Source: Arthrobacter sp. zg-Y1171 (GTDB lineage: Bacteria; Actinomycetota; Actinomycetes; Actinomycetales; Micrococcaceae). Taken from it: a stretch of 64,000 nucleotides of DNA. The notes under the pieces are model-generated. The model searched no databases. It saw only the letters and a program-made list of their open reading frames with translations, and was not told where the DNA came from. Of the stretch, positions 43,531-51,516 are shown one piece after another. The first letter of the stretch is position 1. Every line of letters begins with the position of its first letter. The DNA lies in assembly GCF_025244845.1 (NCBI RefSeq), contig NZ_CP104264.1, positions 1,550,001 through 1,614,000 on the forward strand, in the 5' to 3' direction. A program made the position numbers and the translations under genes.

Positions 43531-44526
43531 GTGTCACAAAAACGTTCCTGGCGGCGCTTCGCCGCGGCGGCGGTACTGGCATCCGCGTTGACGGTGGCCG
43601 CGTGTTCGAGCGAGGGAGGGCGGACGCCCGAACCCGAGAGCCAGGACGGCGGAGCCGTCGCGGACACAGAACAGATCAAGATTGCCCTGATTACCCACGC
43701 CGCCCCCGGCGACACCTTCTGGGACATTGTCCGCAAAGGTGCGGAGGAAGCCGCGGGGAAGGACAACGTGGAACTGCAGTACCTTTCGGACCCCGAGGGC
43801 GGCCGCCAGGCACAGCTGGTTGAGCAGGCCGTGGAGCAGGGCGTGGACGGAATAGCCGTCACCCTGGCCAAACCGGATGCCCTGGCAGGTGCGCTGGAGG
43901 ACGCCCGCGCGGCGGGCATCCCGGTGGTAACCCTCAATGCCGGCGAGGACCGCTCCGCGGAGCTCGGCGCCTTCACCCATTTCGGTTCCAATGAGCAGCT
44001 CGCCGGCGAGGCGGTAGGGGAACGCCTCGCCTCGGACGGCTACACCCATCCCGTCTGCGTCATCCAGGAGCAGGGGCACGTAGGCCTGGAGAACCGGTGT
44101 GCCGGCGTCAAGGCCGTGGTCCCCGGGACAGAGGTCCTCTACGTGCAGGGCACCGACATGACCCAGGTGGAGTCCACCGTCACAGCGAAGCTGCAGGCCA
44201 CCGACGACGTCGACGTCATTGTCGGTCTGGGTGCGCCCTACACCCTGACCATCCTGAAGGCGGTGGCCGGTTCCGGCAGCGACGCCAAGGTTGCGTCCTT
44301 CGACCTGAACGCCGAGATGGCACAGAAGATTGCGGACGGAGAGGTGATCTTCACCGTCGACCAGCAGCCGTGGATGCAGGGTTACGGCGCCGTGGACGCC
44401 CTGTGGCAGTTCCACCGGGGCGGGTTCCAGCTCGGCGGCGGGCAGCCGGTACTCACGGGTCCCACCATCATTGACTCCACCAACGCCTCAGAGGTGCTGG
44501 CCTTCGCCGAAGACGGCATCCGCTAG
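43531..44526 (+). CDS. Sugar ABC transporter substrate-binding lipoprotein
   Basis: 331 residues from GTG 43531 (AAAGGAG upstream). The signal peptide has lipobox LTVAAC, with Cys25 as the lipidation site. The mature protein is a periplasmic-binding-protein type 1 fold like ribose or inositol binders: IALITHAAPGDTFWDIVRKG, VEQGVDGIAVTLAKPDAL and VASFDLNAEMAQKI. First gene of a binding protein-permease-ATPase-dehydrogenase operon. An inositol or related cyclitol is the likely ligand (context). Confidence 0.92.
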   Translation: MSQKRSWRRFAAAAVLASALTVAACSSEGGRTPEPESQDGGAVADTEQIKIALITHAAPGDTFWDIVRKGAEEAAGKDNVELQYLSDPEGGRQAQLVEQAVEQGVDGIAVTLAKPDALAGALEDARAAGIPVVTLNAGEDRSAELGAFTHFGSNEQLAGEAVGERLASDGYTHPVCVIQEQGHVGLENRCAGVKAVVPGTEVLYVQGTDMTQVESTVTAKLQATDDVDVIVGLGAPYTLTILKAVAGSGSDAKVASFDLNAEMAQKIADGEVIFTVDQQPWMQGYGAVDALWQFHRGGFQLGGGQPVLTGPTIIDSTNASEVLAFAEDGIR

Positions 44527-44557
44527 CGGAGCCGGCGGAACGGAAAGGAAGACCGAG

Positions 44558-45604
44558 ATGGCAACTACAGCTACCGTGGCGGCGCCGGCGGCGGATGAAC
44601 GGATCGCCGGCAAAGGCCCGCTGGCCAAACTGCTGGGCCGGCCGGAAATCGGCGCACTGGTGGGGGCAGTGGCCCTCTTTGTGTTCTTCTCCGTGGTGGC
44701 GCCGGTGTTCCTCCAGCCGGGATCCATTGCCACCGTCCTGTACGGGGCCTCCACCATCGGGATCATGGCCGTGGGTGTTTCGCTGCTCATGATCGGCGGT
44801 GAGTTCGACCTTTCGGCGGGTGTGGCCGTGATCAGCTCGGCCCTGATGGCCTCGCTCTTCAGCTGGTATTTCGCCACCAACGTCTGGGTGGGCGTGGGGC
44901 TGGCACTGCTGTTGTCCCTGGGCGTGGGTTTCGTCAACGGCTGGATCCTGGTTCGGACCCGGCTGCCGTCCTTCATCGTCACCCTCGCCACCTTCCTGAT
45001 GCTCACCGGGCTGAACCTCGGACTCACCCGTGCCATCGGCGGCAGCGTATCGACGCCGTCCATCTCCACGATGGACGGCTTCGAATCCGGGCGGGCGGTC
45101 TTTGCCTCCTCGCTGACCCTCGGCGGCGTGGAAGTCCGGGTGACCGTCTTCATCTGGATCGCATTGGTGGCACTGGCCTCCTGGATCCTGCTGCGGACCC
45201 GGATCGGCAACTGGATCTTCGCCTCCGGCGGTGACGCGTACGCGGCCCGGGCCGTGGGGGTGCCGGTGGTGAAGACCAAGATCGGCCTGTTTATGGGGGT
45301 GGGATTCTGTGCCTGGGTGCTGGGCATGCACAACCTCTTCGCCTTCTCCACGGTCCAGTCCGGTGAAGGCATCGGCAACGAGTTCCTCTACATCATCGCC
45401 GCAGTGATCGGCGGCTGCCTGCTGACGGGCGGGTACGGTTCCGCCGTTGGCGGGGCCATCGGCGCGTTCATCTTCGGCATGGCCAACAAGGGCATTGTCT
45501 ACGCCGAATGGAACCCCGACTGGTTCAAGTTCTTCCTGGGCCTGATGCTCCTGCTGGCAACGGTAGTGAACCTGATGGTCAAACGCCGGGCAGAACAGCA
45601 GTAG
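44558..45604 (+). CDS. Sugar ABC transporter permease
   Basis: 348 residues with about ten hydrophobic segments, BPD_transp_2 family (RbsC/IatP type). [19 protein letters not shown] is the typical GGxxDLS motif, and [21 protein letters not shown] and [12 protein letters not shown] the conserved loops. One permease gene is present, so a homodimer is expected. Starts 31 bp after the binding protein gene. Confidence 0.93.
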   Translation: MATTATVAAPAADERIAGKGPLAKLLGRPEIGALVGAVALFVFFSVVAPVFLQPGSIATVLYGASTIGIMAVGVSLLMIGGEFDLSAGVAVISSALMASLFSWYFATNVWVGVGLALLLSLGVGFVNGWILVRTRLPSFIVTLATFLMLTGLNLGLTRAIGGSVSTPSISTMDGFESGRAVFASSLTLGGVEVRVTVFIWIALVALASWILLRTRIGNWIFASGGDAYAARAVGVPVVKTKIGLFMGVGFCAWVLGMHNLFAFSTVQSGEGIGNEFLYIIAAVIGGCLLTGGYGSAVGGAIGAFIFGMANKGIVYAEWNPDWFKFFLGLMLLLATVVNLMVKRRAEQQ

Positions 45605-45617
45605 CGAGAAGACGGAG

Positions 45618-46520
45618 ATGGCCATGGACAGCACCGGAGTTGAGCATGAGGTCCCCCCGGGTGGCAGCGGGACCACCACACCGGCCCACCTGCTCTCACT
45701 GGAGCACGTGGGCAAGCACTACGGGAACATCATTGCCCTGCGCGATGTCACCATGGCGGTGGACGCCGGACGCGTCACCTGCGTCCTGGGCGACAACGGC
45801 GCCGGCAAGTCCACCCTGATCAAAATCGTGGCCGGACTCCACCAGCACGATGAAGGCACCTTGACCATCTCCGGGGAAGAACGGCGGCTCTCCTCCCCGC
45901 GGGAGGCCCTGGATGCCGGTATCGCCGCCGTCTACCAGGACCTGGCCGTCGTGTCCCTGATGCCGATCTGGCGGAACTTCTTCCTGGGCTCGGAGCTCAC
46001 CACCGGGGCGGGACCGTTCCGCCGGCTCGACGTTGCGCGGATGAAGAAGATCACCAAGCAGGAGCTTTCGGAGATGGGCATCGACCTCCGCGATGTGGAG
46101 CAGCCCATCGGGCAGCTGTCCGGCGGCGAACGGCAGTGCGTGGCCATTGCCCGGGCGGTGTACTTCGGTGCCAAGGTGCTGATCCTCGACGAGCCGACGG
46201 CGGCGCTGGGCGTGAAACAGTCCGGGGTGGTGCTGCGCTACATCCTGCAGGCACGGGACCGCGGACTGGGGGTCATCTTCATTACCCACAATCCGCACCA
46301 TGCATATCCCGTGGGAGACCGGTTCCTGCTGCTCAAACGGGGCAGGTCCACCGGCTACTACAGCAAGTCGGACATCACCCTGGACCAGTTGACGGCCCAG
46401 ATGGCCGGCGGCGAGGAACTGGTGGAACTGGCCCAGGAGCTGGAGGCACTAGGCGGCCACGGCGACGTCGTCGCAGAGGTGGCGGCCGAAGTCGGCGGCA
46501 CCGAACCGGGCCGGGGCTAG
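45618..46520 (+). CDS. Sugar ABC transporter ATP-binding protein
   Basis: 300 residues with a single ATPase domain. Walker [19 protein letters not shown], signature [15 protein letters not shown] and Walker [17 protein letters not shown]; the switch His is in [15 protein letters not shown]. Most RbsA-type partners have two fused domains; here there is one, as in the shorter carbohydrate importers of actinobacteria. The C-terminal 40 residues are Glu/Gly-rich. ATG 45618 follows GACGGAG. Confidence 0.92.
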   Translation: MAMDSTGVEHEVPPGGSGTTTPAHLLSLEHVGKHYGNIIALRDVTMAVDAGRVTCVLGDNGAGKSTLIKIVAGLHQHDEGTLTISGEERRLSSPREALDAGIAAVYQDLAVVSLMPIWRNFFLGSELTTGAGPFRRLDVARMKKITKQELSEMGIDLRDVEQPIGQLSGGERQCVAIARAVYFGAKVLILDEPTAALGVKQSGVVLRYILQARDRGLGVIFITHNPHHAYPVGDRFLLLKRGRSTGYYSKSDITLDQLTAQMAGGEELVELAQELEALGGHGDVVAEVAAEVGGTEPGRG

Positions 46521-46530
46521 CGGCACGGCA

Positions 46531-47565
46531 GTGGAGACCCGGCAGGAACCCGATGTGCTCCGCCTGGGGCTGGCCGGCGTCGGCCGGATCGGGACCCTGC
46601 ATGCGCGGAACCTCGCCGAGCTGGGTACAGGTGAAGGAACCGTTCCGCCGGTGCAGCTGGTGATCGCCGACGCCGCCGTGGAACGGGCGCATACCGTGGC
46701 ACAACGCCTCGGTGCGTCATCTGTCCCCTCGGTGGAGGCGCTTCTTGATGAAGGGATTGACGGGCTGGTCATTGCCGCGGGCACGTTATCCCATCCGGAC
46801 CTCGTGCGCATGGGGGTGGACGCAGGAGTGCCGGTCTTCTGCGAAAAGCCCCTTGCCGGGGACACCGCGGCGGCCCTGCCGGTGCTGGAGTATGTCAATG
46901 CCCGCGGCGGAGTCGTCCAGATGGGCCACCAGCGGCGCTTCGATGCAGGGTACCTGGCGGCGAAACGGCTCCTGCAGGACGGCGGGCTCGGCTGGATCCA
47001 CTCCTTCCGGGCCGTGACCGCGGACATGGCGCCGCCGCCCGTCGGGTTCCTCGCGTCCTCCGGCGGCCTGTTCCGTGACTGTTCCGTGCATGATTTCGAC
47101 ATCCTCCGCTGGCTGACGGGCCGCGAGATTGTCCGGGTGTATGCCGTGGGGTCCAACAAGGGAGATCCGGAGATCGGCCGCGTCGGTGACATTGACACCG
47201 GGCTGGCCCTCGTCACGCTCGACGACGGGACGGTGGGCACTGTCTCTGCTGCGCGCTACAACGGGGCGGGGCATGACGTGCGGCTGGAGCTTGCCGGCTC
47301 CCGGTCCACGCTGCTGGTGGGCCTGGACGACACGATGGCGGTCCGCTCCGCGGAGCCGGGCGCCGATTTCCCCTCCGGCAGGCCGCCGCATTCCTTCGCC
47401 GAGCGTTTCGAAGCGGCCTACCGGGCGGAGATGGCCGCTTTCGTGGACCTGGTCCTCGGCCGCCGGGACAACCCCTGCACACCGTTTGACTCCGTGGCGG
47501 CCTCCCGGGTGGCCGATGCCGCGCAGGAGTCGCTGCTGACCGGCCTGCCGGTGAAGCTCGGTTAG
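46531..47565 (+). CDS. Gfo/Idh/MocA oxidoreductase (second inositol-type dehydrogenase)
   Basis: 344 residues from GTG 46531, 10 bp after the ATPase gene. LGLAGVGRIGTLHARNLAEL binds NAD. FCEKPLAGD and RDCSVHDFDILRWL supply the catalytic Lys and Asp/His, parallel to IolG. A role on an inositol stereoisomer such as scyllo- or D-chiro-inositol is likely from its place in the ABC operon, but the substrate cannot be read from sequence. Confidence 0.88.
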   Translation: METRQEPDVLRLGLAGVGRIGTLHARNLAELGTGEGTVPPVQLVIADAAVERAHTVAQRLGASSVPSVEALLDEGIDGLVIAAGTLSHPDLVRMGVDAGVPVFCEKPLAGDTAAALPVLEYVNARGGVVQMGHQRRFDAGYLAAKRLLQDGGLGWIHSFRAVTADMAPPPVGFLASSGGLFRDCSVHDFDILRWLTGREIVRVYAVGSNKGDPEIGRVGDIDTGLALVTLDDGTVGTVSAARYNGAGHDVRLELAGSRSTLLVGLDDTMAVRSAEPGADFPSGRPPHSFAERFEAAYRAEMAAFVDLVLGRRDNPCTPFDSVAASRVADAAQESLLTGLPVKLG

Positions 47566-47603
47566 GCTGAGGCACCAGCTTTCCGACCGAGGGGACTCCC
47601 GCG

Positions 47604-48139
47604 TTGTTGAACCGATTCCAGGTTGTGCCGGCCAGCTATCTCATCTTCCAGCGCCGGGACAAGGTGCTGCTGCAGCTTAGGCAGGGCACCGGGTACATGG
47701 ACGGCTACTGGGCCACGGCCGCAGCCGGCCATGTGGAGGCGGGGGAGTCCGTCGTGCAGGCCGCCGTGCGGGAGGCTCGGGAGGAACTCGGCATAGCGGT
47801 GGCGCCCGACGACGCCGTGCCGCTGACGTCCATGCACCGTACGCAGGAGGACACCGGGACACCGGGACAGCCGTGGACGAGCGGGTGGACTTCTTCTTCC
47901 GCTGCACCGGCTGGTCGGGGGAGCCGCGCATCATGGAGCCCGGCAAGGCAGCCCGGCTGGAATGGTTTTCCCTCGATGACCTGCCCGCCGCCGTCGTCCC
48001 GCATGAAAGGTTTGTCTTCGGGCGTCTGCGCAGCGGACTGCCGCCCATTGTCACGTTCGGGTTTGGAACGCCTGAGCCTTCGAGGGGAGATGAACATGAT
48101 TTCCAGTGCAGGGATCCTGCTGTACCGCCGCGGGGCTGA
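47604..48139 (+). pseudogene. NUDIX hydrolase broken by an 8-bp duplication
   Basis: MLNRFQVVPASYLIFQRRDK and an intact NUDIX box (GHVEAGESVVQAAVREAREE) are followed by a shift in frame at 47850-47865, where GACACCGG is directly repeated. Removing one copy restores a 175-residue protein that reads on through VDERVDFFFRCTGWSG and LEWFSLDDLP to the stop at 48139. As it stands, the first frame runs in frame into the next gene as a 317-codon fusion. The protein would hydrolyse a nucleoside diphosphate derivative. Could be a real mutation, a phase-variable repeat or a sequencing error. Confidence 0.8.
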
Positions 48140-48557
48140 GGGCCTGGAGGTGTGGATCGGCCATATGGGCGGTCCGTTCTGGGCACGGAAGGACGAGCAT
48201 GCCTGGTCTCTTCCCAAGGGGGAGTACAAGCCGGAGGAGGAACCGCTGGCGGCTGCGCTGCGGGAGTTCGCCGAGGAGATGGGCACTGAGGCGCCCGAGG
48301 CCGAGTATCTGCTGCTGGGCACTTTCCGGCAGTCGGCGCAAAAGACTGTGACGGTCTTCGCCGCGGAGACGGACTTTGCTCCGGAACGGATCGAGAGCAA
48401 CACATTCGAATTGGAATGGCCGCGGGGATCGGGCACCGTCCGCGAGTATCCGGAGATCGACCGGGCCGGCTGGTTTCCGGAGGCCGTGGCGCGCACGAAG
48501 CTGGTCAAGGGGCAGGCCCAGGTGCTGGATGCGCTGCTTCGGCTGCTGGGGAGCTAG
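48096..48557 (+). CDS. NUDIX hydrolase
   Basis: 153 residues from ATG 48096 (AGGGGAG 6 bases upstream). MISSAGILLYRRG is a usual NUDIX opening, and GEYKPEEEPLAAALREFAEE carries the NUDIX box residues. DEHAWSLPKGEY places it near the Ap4A/MutT-like group that acts on nucleotide diphosphates. It overlaps the intended 3' end of the preceding broken NUDIX gene by 44 bases. Confidence 0.88.
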   Translation: MISSAGILLYRRGAEGLEVWIGHMGGPFWARKDEHAWSLPKGEYKPEEEPLAAALREFAEEMGTEAPEAEYLLLGTFRQSAQKTVTVFAAETDFAPERIESNTFELEWPRGSGTVREYPEIDRAGWFPEAVARTKLVKGQAQVLDALLRLLGS

Positions 48558-48585
48558 CCGGGTCCGGGTGCCCGGTGGGGATGGC

Positions 48586-48678
48586 CGGTGTACAGGTAAT
48601 GGGCTTATCCCGGGCGGCTGAGTATCCGGTGTACAGATAACGGGCTTACCCCGGGCTCTTAGCCCCGTTATCTGTACA
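48586..48678. repeat. Palindromic repeat element (copy B)
   Basis: A perfect 15-base inverted repeat, TGTACAGATAACGGG (48630-48644) and CCCGTTATCTGTACA (48664-48678). It is preceded by a diverged direct copy of its left arm (TGTACAGGTAATGGGCTTAT from 48589). The layout, duplicated left arms then an inverted arm, and the TGTACAG...GGGCTTA core match copy A at 10.2 kb. It lies 28 bp after the NUDIX gene. The remaining 48679-48859 holds only the hairpin listed next. Confidence 0.85.
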
Positions 48679-48812
48679 GCGGCGGTCCCTGGCGCACCCC
48701 GTTTGCGGTCGGAAGCACACAGGATCCCACCTTGCGTGACTGATGAGGAGGGAGTGACCCCTCAGACACAGCAGCACCAAAGGGCGGGAAGCCATGCGCG
48801 GCCGACGCCGCA

Positions 48813-48853
48813 CAGCTGATGATGCCCGGAGAGCCGGTAGGGGCCATCAGCTG
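48813..48853. other. Hairpin downstream of the MerR gene
   Basis: CAGCTGATG (48813-48821) pairs perfectly with CATCAGCTG (48845-48853). It lies 7 bp beyond the MerR stop on the minus strand and may end that transcript, but there is no T-tract. Confidence 0.45.
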
Positions 48854-48859
48854 TCCGGA

Positions 48860-49609
48860 CTAGCCCCGCAGCCCCCGGGCGTAGGTGACCAGCGCGTCGC
48901 GGACAAACTGCGCACCCAAGTCGAACTCACGGGTGTAATTGGCTCCGAAGCGGTCATCGGCCACATACATTTCAGCGATGCCGATCAGCATCTGCGGATC
49001 GGGCTCCTTCCGGGTACCGGCAGCGATCCATGCCGCATGCCGCCGTGCGAGTTCCTGCGCTTCGGCGCTCGCAGGCGCCAGCCCCCGCCGCTGGGCCTCG
49101 TCCCAGGCGTCCTGCAGTGCTGCATGTTCAGCGGAGAAGCCGTGCTTGCCGGCGTCGTCCAGGGAACGCCACCAGCGGTCTGATTCGGCGTAGGCCTCCG
49201 CGCCCCAGCGCTCTTCCACCTCCTCACGGTACGTGGTGTGGTCAAAGCCTTCAAACATCTTCTCTGCCATGATTTCCTCATCTCCTTTCAGTGCCTCCAG
49301 TGTCGAGCGCACGGCACGGATCTGTGTCTGCAGCCGGGCCTGTTCATCCTGGAGATACACCAGATGCGCGGCCAAGGCAGCAACATCATCCTGCTGGCCT
49401 TCCAACACCTGCCCAATCTGCGGCAGGCCCATCCCGAGCCGGCGCAGCAACAGGATCCGCTGCAGCCGGACCAGGGCTGCCCGGTCGTAATACCGGTAGC
49501 CGTTGGCGCCGACCCGTGAGGGGGCCAGCAGGCCGATGCTGTCGTAATGGCGCAGGGTCCGGGATGTTGTCCCGGCCAGTTTCGCCACGTCCGCAATGGA
49601 CCAGTCCAT
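48860..49609 (-). CDS. MerR family regulator with TipAS effector domain
   Basis: 249 residues. The N-terminal MerR helix-turn-helix and wing (SIADVAKLAGTTSRTLRHYD, YRYYDRAALVRLQRILLLRR) is followed by a dimer coiled coil (about 75-110) and a C-terminal TipAS-type antibiotic-binding domain (GFDHTTYREEVEERWG, WWRSLDDAGKHGFS, GIAEMYVADDRF). TipA proteins trap thiopeptide-like drugs and activate resistance genes. The promoter upstream has the MerR-type 19-base spacer, so the gene is probably self-activated. Confidence 0.92.
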   Translation of the reverse strand: MDWSIADVAKLAGTTSRTLRHYDSIGLLAPSRVGANGYRYYDRAALVRLQRILLLRRLGMGLPQIGQVLEGQQDDVAALAAHLVYLQDEQARLQTQIRAVRSTLEALKGDEEIMAEKMFEGFDHTTYREEVEERWGAEAYAESDRWWRSLDDAGKHGFSAEHAALQDAWDEAQRRGLAPASAEAQELARRHAAWIAAGTRKEPDPQMLIGIAEMYVADDRFGANYTREFDLGAQFVRDALVTYARGLRG

Positions 49610-49633
49610 GTGTGCTCCTTCTCAACACCACCA

Positions 49634-49664
49634 ACCCTAGAAGTTGACGCAGCGGCAAGGTCAA
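49634..49664 (-). promoter_or_regulatory. MerR-type promoter with 19-bp spacer
   Basis: On the minus strand TTGACC (49664-49659) and TAGGGT (49639-49634) are separated by exactly 19 bases. The dyad TTGAC/GTCAA (49644-49648 and 49660-49664) sits between and over the -35 box. This is the distorted promoter layout that MerR proteins activate. The MerR start is about 25 bp downstream. Confidence 0.8.
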
Positions 49665-49668
49665 GGAG

Positions 49669-50241
49669 CTAATGCGACGGGCGCGCTCGCAGATGGGCCC
49701 GTTCACCCTGGGGGCCGAACAGGGCAATGAACTCCACCGCGTCCGCCGTGGCGCTGGCCATCCAATGCGGCAGCCGGGTACTGAACTCAGCGGCTTCACC
49801 GGGATGCAGGATCAATTCCTCGTCACCGAGCACGAGCCGCAGCTGTCCGCTGAGGATGTAGATCCACTCGTATCCCTCGTGGGTTCGCGGATCCGGAACT
49901 GCGGGATGGTCGGTCGCCGGAACGATGTACTTGTAGGCACCTATGCCGGTGGCCTTTTGGGTGAGGGGAATGATGAGCGCCCCGTGCCGTCGGATGGGAC
50001 GCATATGCACGCGGGGATCTCCCATGGGGGGAGCGGCAACGAGTTCATCGAGGGTGACGCCGTAGGCGCGGGCCAGGGGCATCAGCAGCTCCAGCGTAGG
50101 CCGCCGTTGGCCGGACTCCAGGCGCGACAACGTGCTCAACGAAATGCCGGTGGTCTCGGACAGGCTGGCGAGCGTGGTGCCGCGCTGCGTCCGGAGGGAA
50201 CGCAGGCGGCCTCCGACGCCGGACAGGGATTCTTGGGTCAC
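49669..50241 (-). CDS. XRE-cupin transcriptional regulator
   Basis: 190 residues from GTG 50241. Helix-turn-helix GGRLRSLRTQRGTTLASLSE and SLSTLSRLESGQRRPTLELL, then a cupin domain (EGYEWIYILSGQLRLVLGDE, LHPGEAAEFSTRLPHWM). Such regulators usually sense a small molecule through the cupin and control a linked enzyme or transporter. It is divergent from the flavoprotein at 50400, its probable target, with a 12-bp palindrome between them. Confidence 0.9.
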   Translation of the reverse strand: MTQESLSGVGGRLRSLRTQRGTTLASLSETTGISLSTLSRLESGQRRPTLELLMPLARAYGVTLDELVAAPPMGDPRVHMRPIRRHGALIIPLTQKATGIGAYKYIVPATDHPAVPDPRTHEGYEWIYILSGQLRLVLGDEELILHPGEAAEFSTRLPHWMASATADAVEFIALFGPQGERAHLRARPSH

Positions 50242-50253
50242 GCAGGCAAACCT

Positions 50254-50265
50254 ACGGCATGCCGT
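50254..50265. promoter_or_regulatory. Candidate operator palindrome
   Basis: ACGGCATGCCGT, a perfect 12-bp palindrome 12 bp upstream of the XRE-cupin start in the divergent intergenic region. Confidence 0.35.
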
Positions 50266-50399
50266 CCGAACCTGCAGTTTCGGAATCCGGCGAACCTTGG
50301 TTTTGCTGAACCGGCAAGAATTATTGCTCCTCGGAAGCGACGCACGCAGACTGGCTGGACAGCCCCGGACGATGTGCCCGGGTGGATGGAGGAGCAGGC

Positions 50400-51371
50400 A
50401 TGGCAATCTATGACGTAGTGGTGGTGGGCGGTTCGGCCGCCGGTTTGAGCGGAGCCCTGGCATTGGCGCGCGCCCGCCGGACCGTGGCCGTGGTGGACGA
50501 CGGAGATCCGCGCAACGCCCCGGCCGCCCACGTGCACAATTACCTGGGCAGGGAAGGTGCCTCGCCGGCGGAGCTGTACGCCGTTGGTCGGGACGAGGTC
50601 ACCGGCTACGGGGCCGTGGTGCTGAACGGATCCGTGAGTACGGTGACCCGAGGTGATGACGGCCGCTTCCGGGTGACCCTGGCAGACGGCGGATCACTGG
50701 TGGCGCGCCGGGTGCTGGCGGCCTCCGGAGCACGCGATGTCTTGCCGGAGATTCCGGGGCTGGCGGCGCACTGGGGAAAAGACGTGCTGCATTGCCCGTA
50801 CTGCCACGGATGGGAGGTCCAGGACCAGCAGATCGGGATCATCGCGCAGAACCTTGAAAGTGCGGTTCATCAGGCGCTGATGTGGCGGCAGTGGAGTGGG
50901 GACGTTGTGCTGTTCCTGCACACAGCGGGAGAGCCGGACAGTGGACAGGCCGAGCAACTGGCCGCCCGTGGCATCCGGACGGTGCCTGGTGAAGTGACCG
51001 GGGTGGAGGGAGAGTCCCGGCTCACCGGGGTGCGCCTGGTGACGGGCCAGGTGGTGCAACGGCAAGCCGTTGTTGTCTTTGCCCCGCTCCAGGCACGGGC
51101 AGGTTACCTGGCGGACCTCGGAATTGAACCGGTGGAGCAGGTGATGGGGAACCTTTCCGTCGGAACGGCAGTGCCGGTGGACGCAACCGGGGCCACGAGT
51201 GTCCCCGGCGTATACGCCGCCGGCAACGTAGTGGTTCCCATGATGCAGGTCATCGGAGCGGCAGCTGCGGGCCTGGGTGCGGGTGCTGCGATCAACGCGG
51301 ACCTGATTGCCGAGGAAACGGAACACGCTGTGGCGGATTCCCTGTCCCGCAGGGCTGTGCGGCAGCCCTAA
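50400..51371 (+). CDS. Thioredoxin reductase-like NAD(P)/FAD oxidoreductase
   Basis: 323 residues from ATG 50400 (GGAGGAGCA upstream). YDVVVVGGSAAGLSGALALA binds FAD. The redox motif is HCPYCHGWEV (Cys132 and Cys135), the CxxCHGW type seen in thioredoxin-reductase-like dithiol oxidoreductases rather than the CATC of true TrxR. GVYAAGNVVVPMMQV is the C-terminal FAD motif. Substrate unknown; probably regulated by the divergent XRE-cupin protein. Confidence 0.9.
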   Translation: MAIYDVVVVGGSAAGLSGALALARARRTVAVVDDGDPRNAPAAHVHNYLGREGASPAELYAVGRDEVTGYGAVVLNGSVSTVTRGDDGRFRVTLADGGSLVARRVLAASGARDVLPEIPGLAAHWGKDVLHCPYCHGWEVQDQQIGIIAQNLESAVHQALMWRQWSGDVVLFLHTAGEPDSGQAEQLAARGIRTVPGEVTGVEGESRLTGVRLVTGQVVQRQAVVVFAPLQARAGYLADLGIEPVEQVMGNLSVGTAVPVDATGATSVPGVYAAGNVVVPMMQVIGAAAAGLGAGAAINADLIAEETEHAVADSLSRRAVRQP

Positions 51372-51516
51372 AGGAGGCGGAACGGGAACGGCGCCGGGCA
51401 CAGGTATGGGCCATCCTGACGCAGCCGGGGGCGCTGCTATATCCGCAGCCCTGCACGGCGGCTACCCTCAAACGGTAGGACGAATCCCGACTCAGGCTCA
51501 GCTGGGAGGTGTGTCC

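Noticed and set aside
47604..48557. A single 317-residue double-NUDIX protein
   Set aside because: The stretch between the two NUDIX boxes is not protein-like, and removing one 8-bp copy restores the expected family sequence in another frame.
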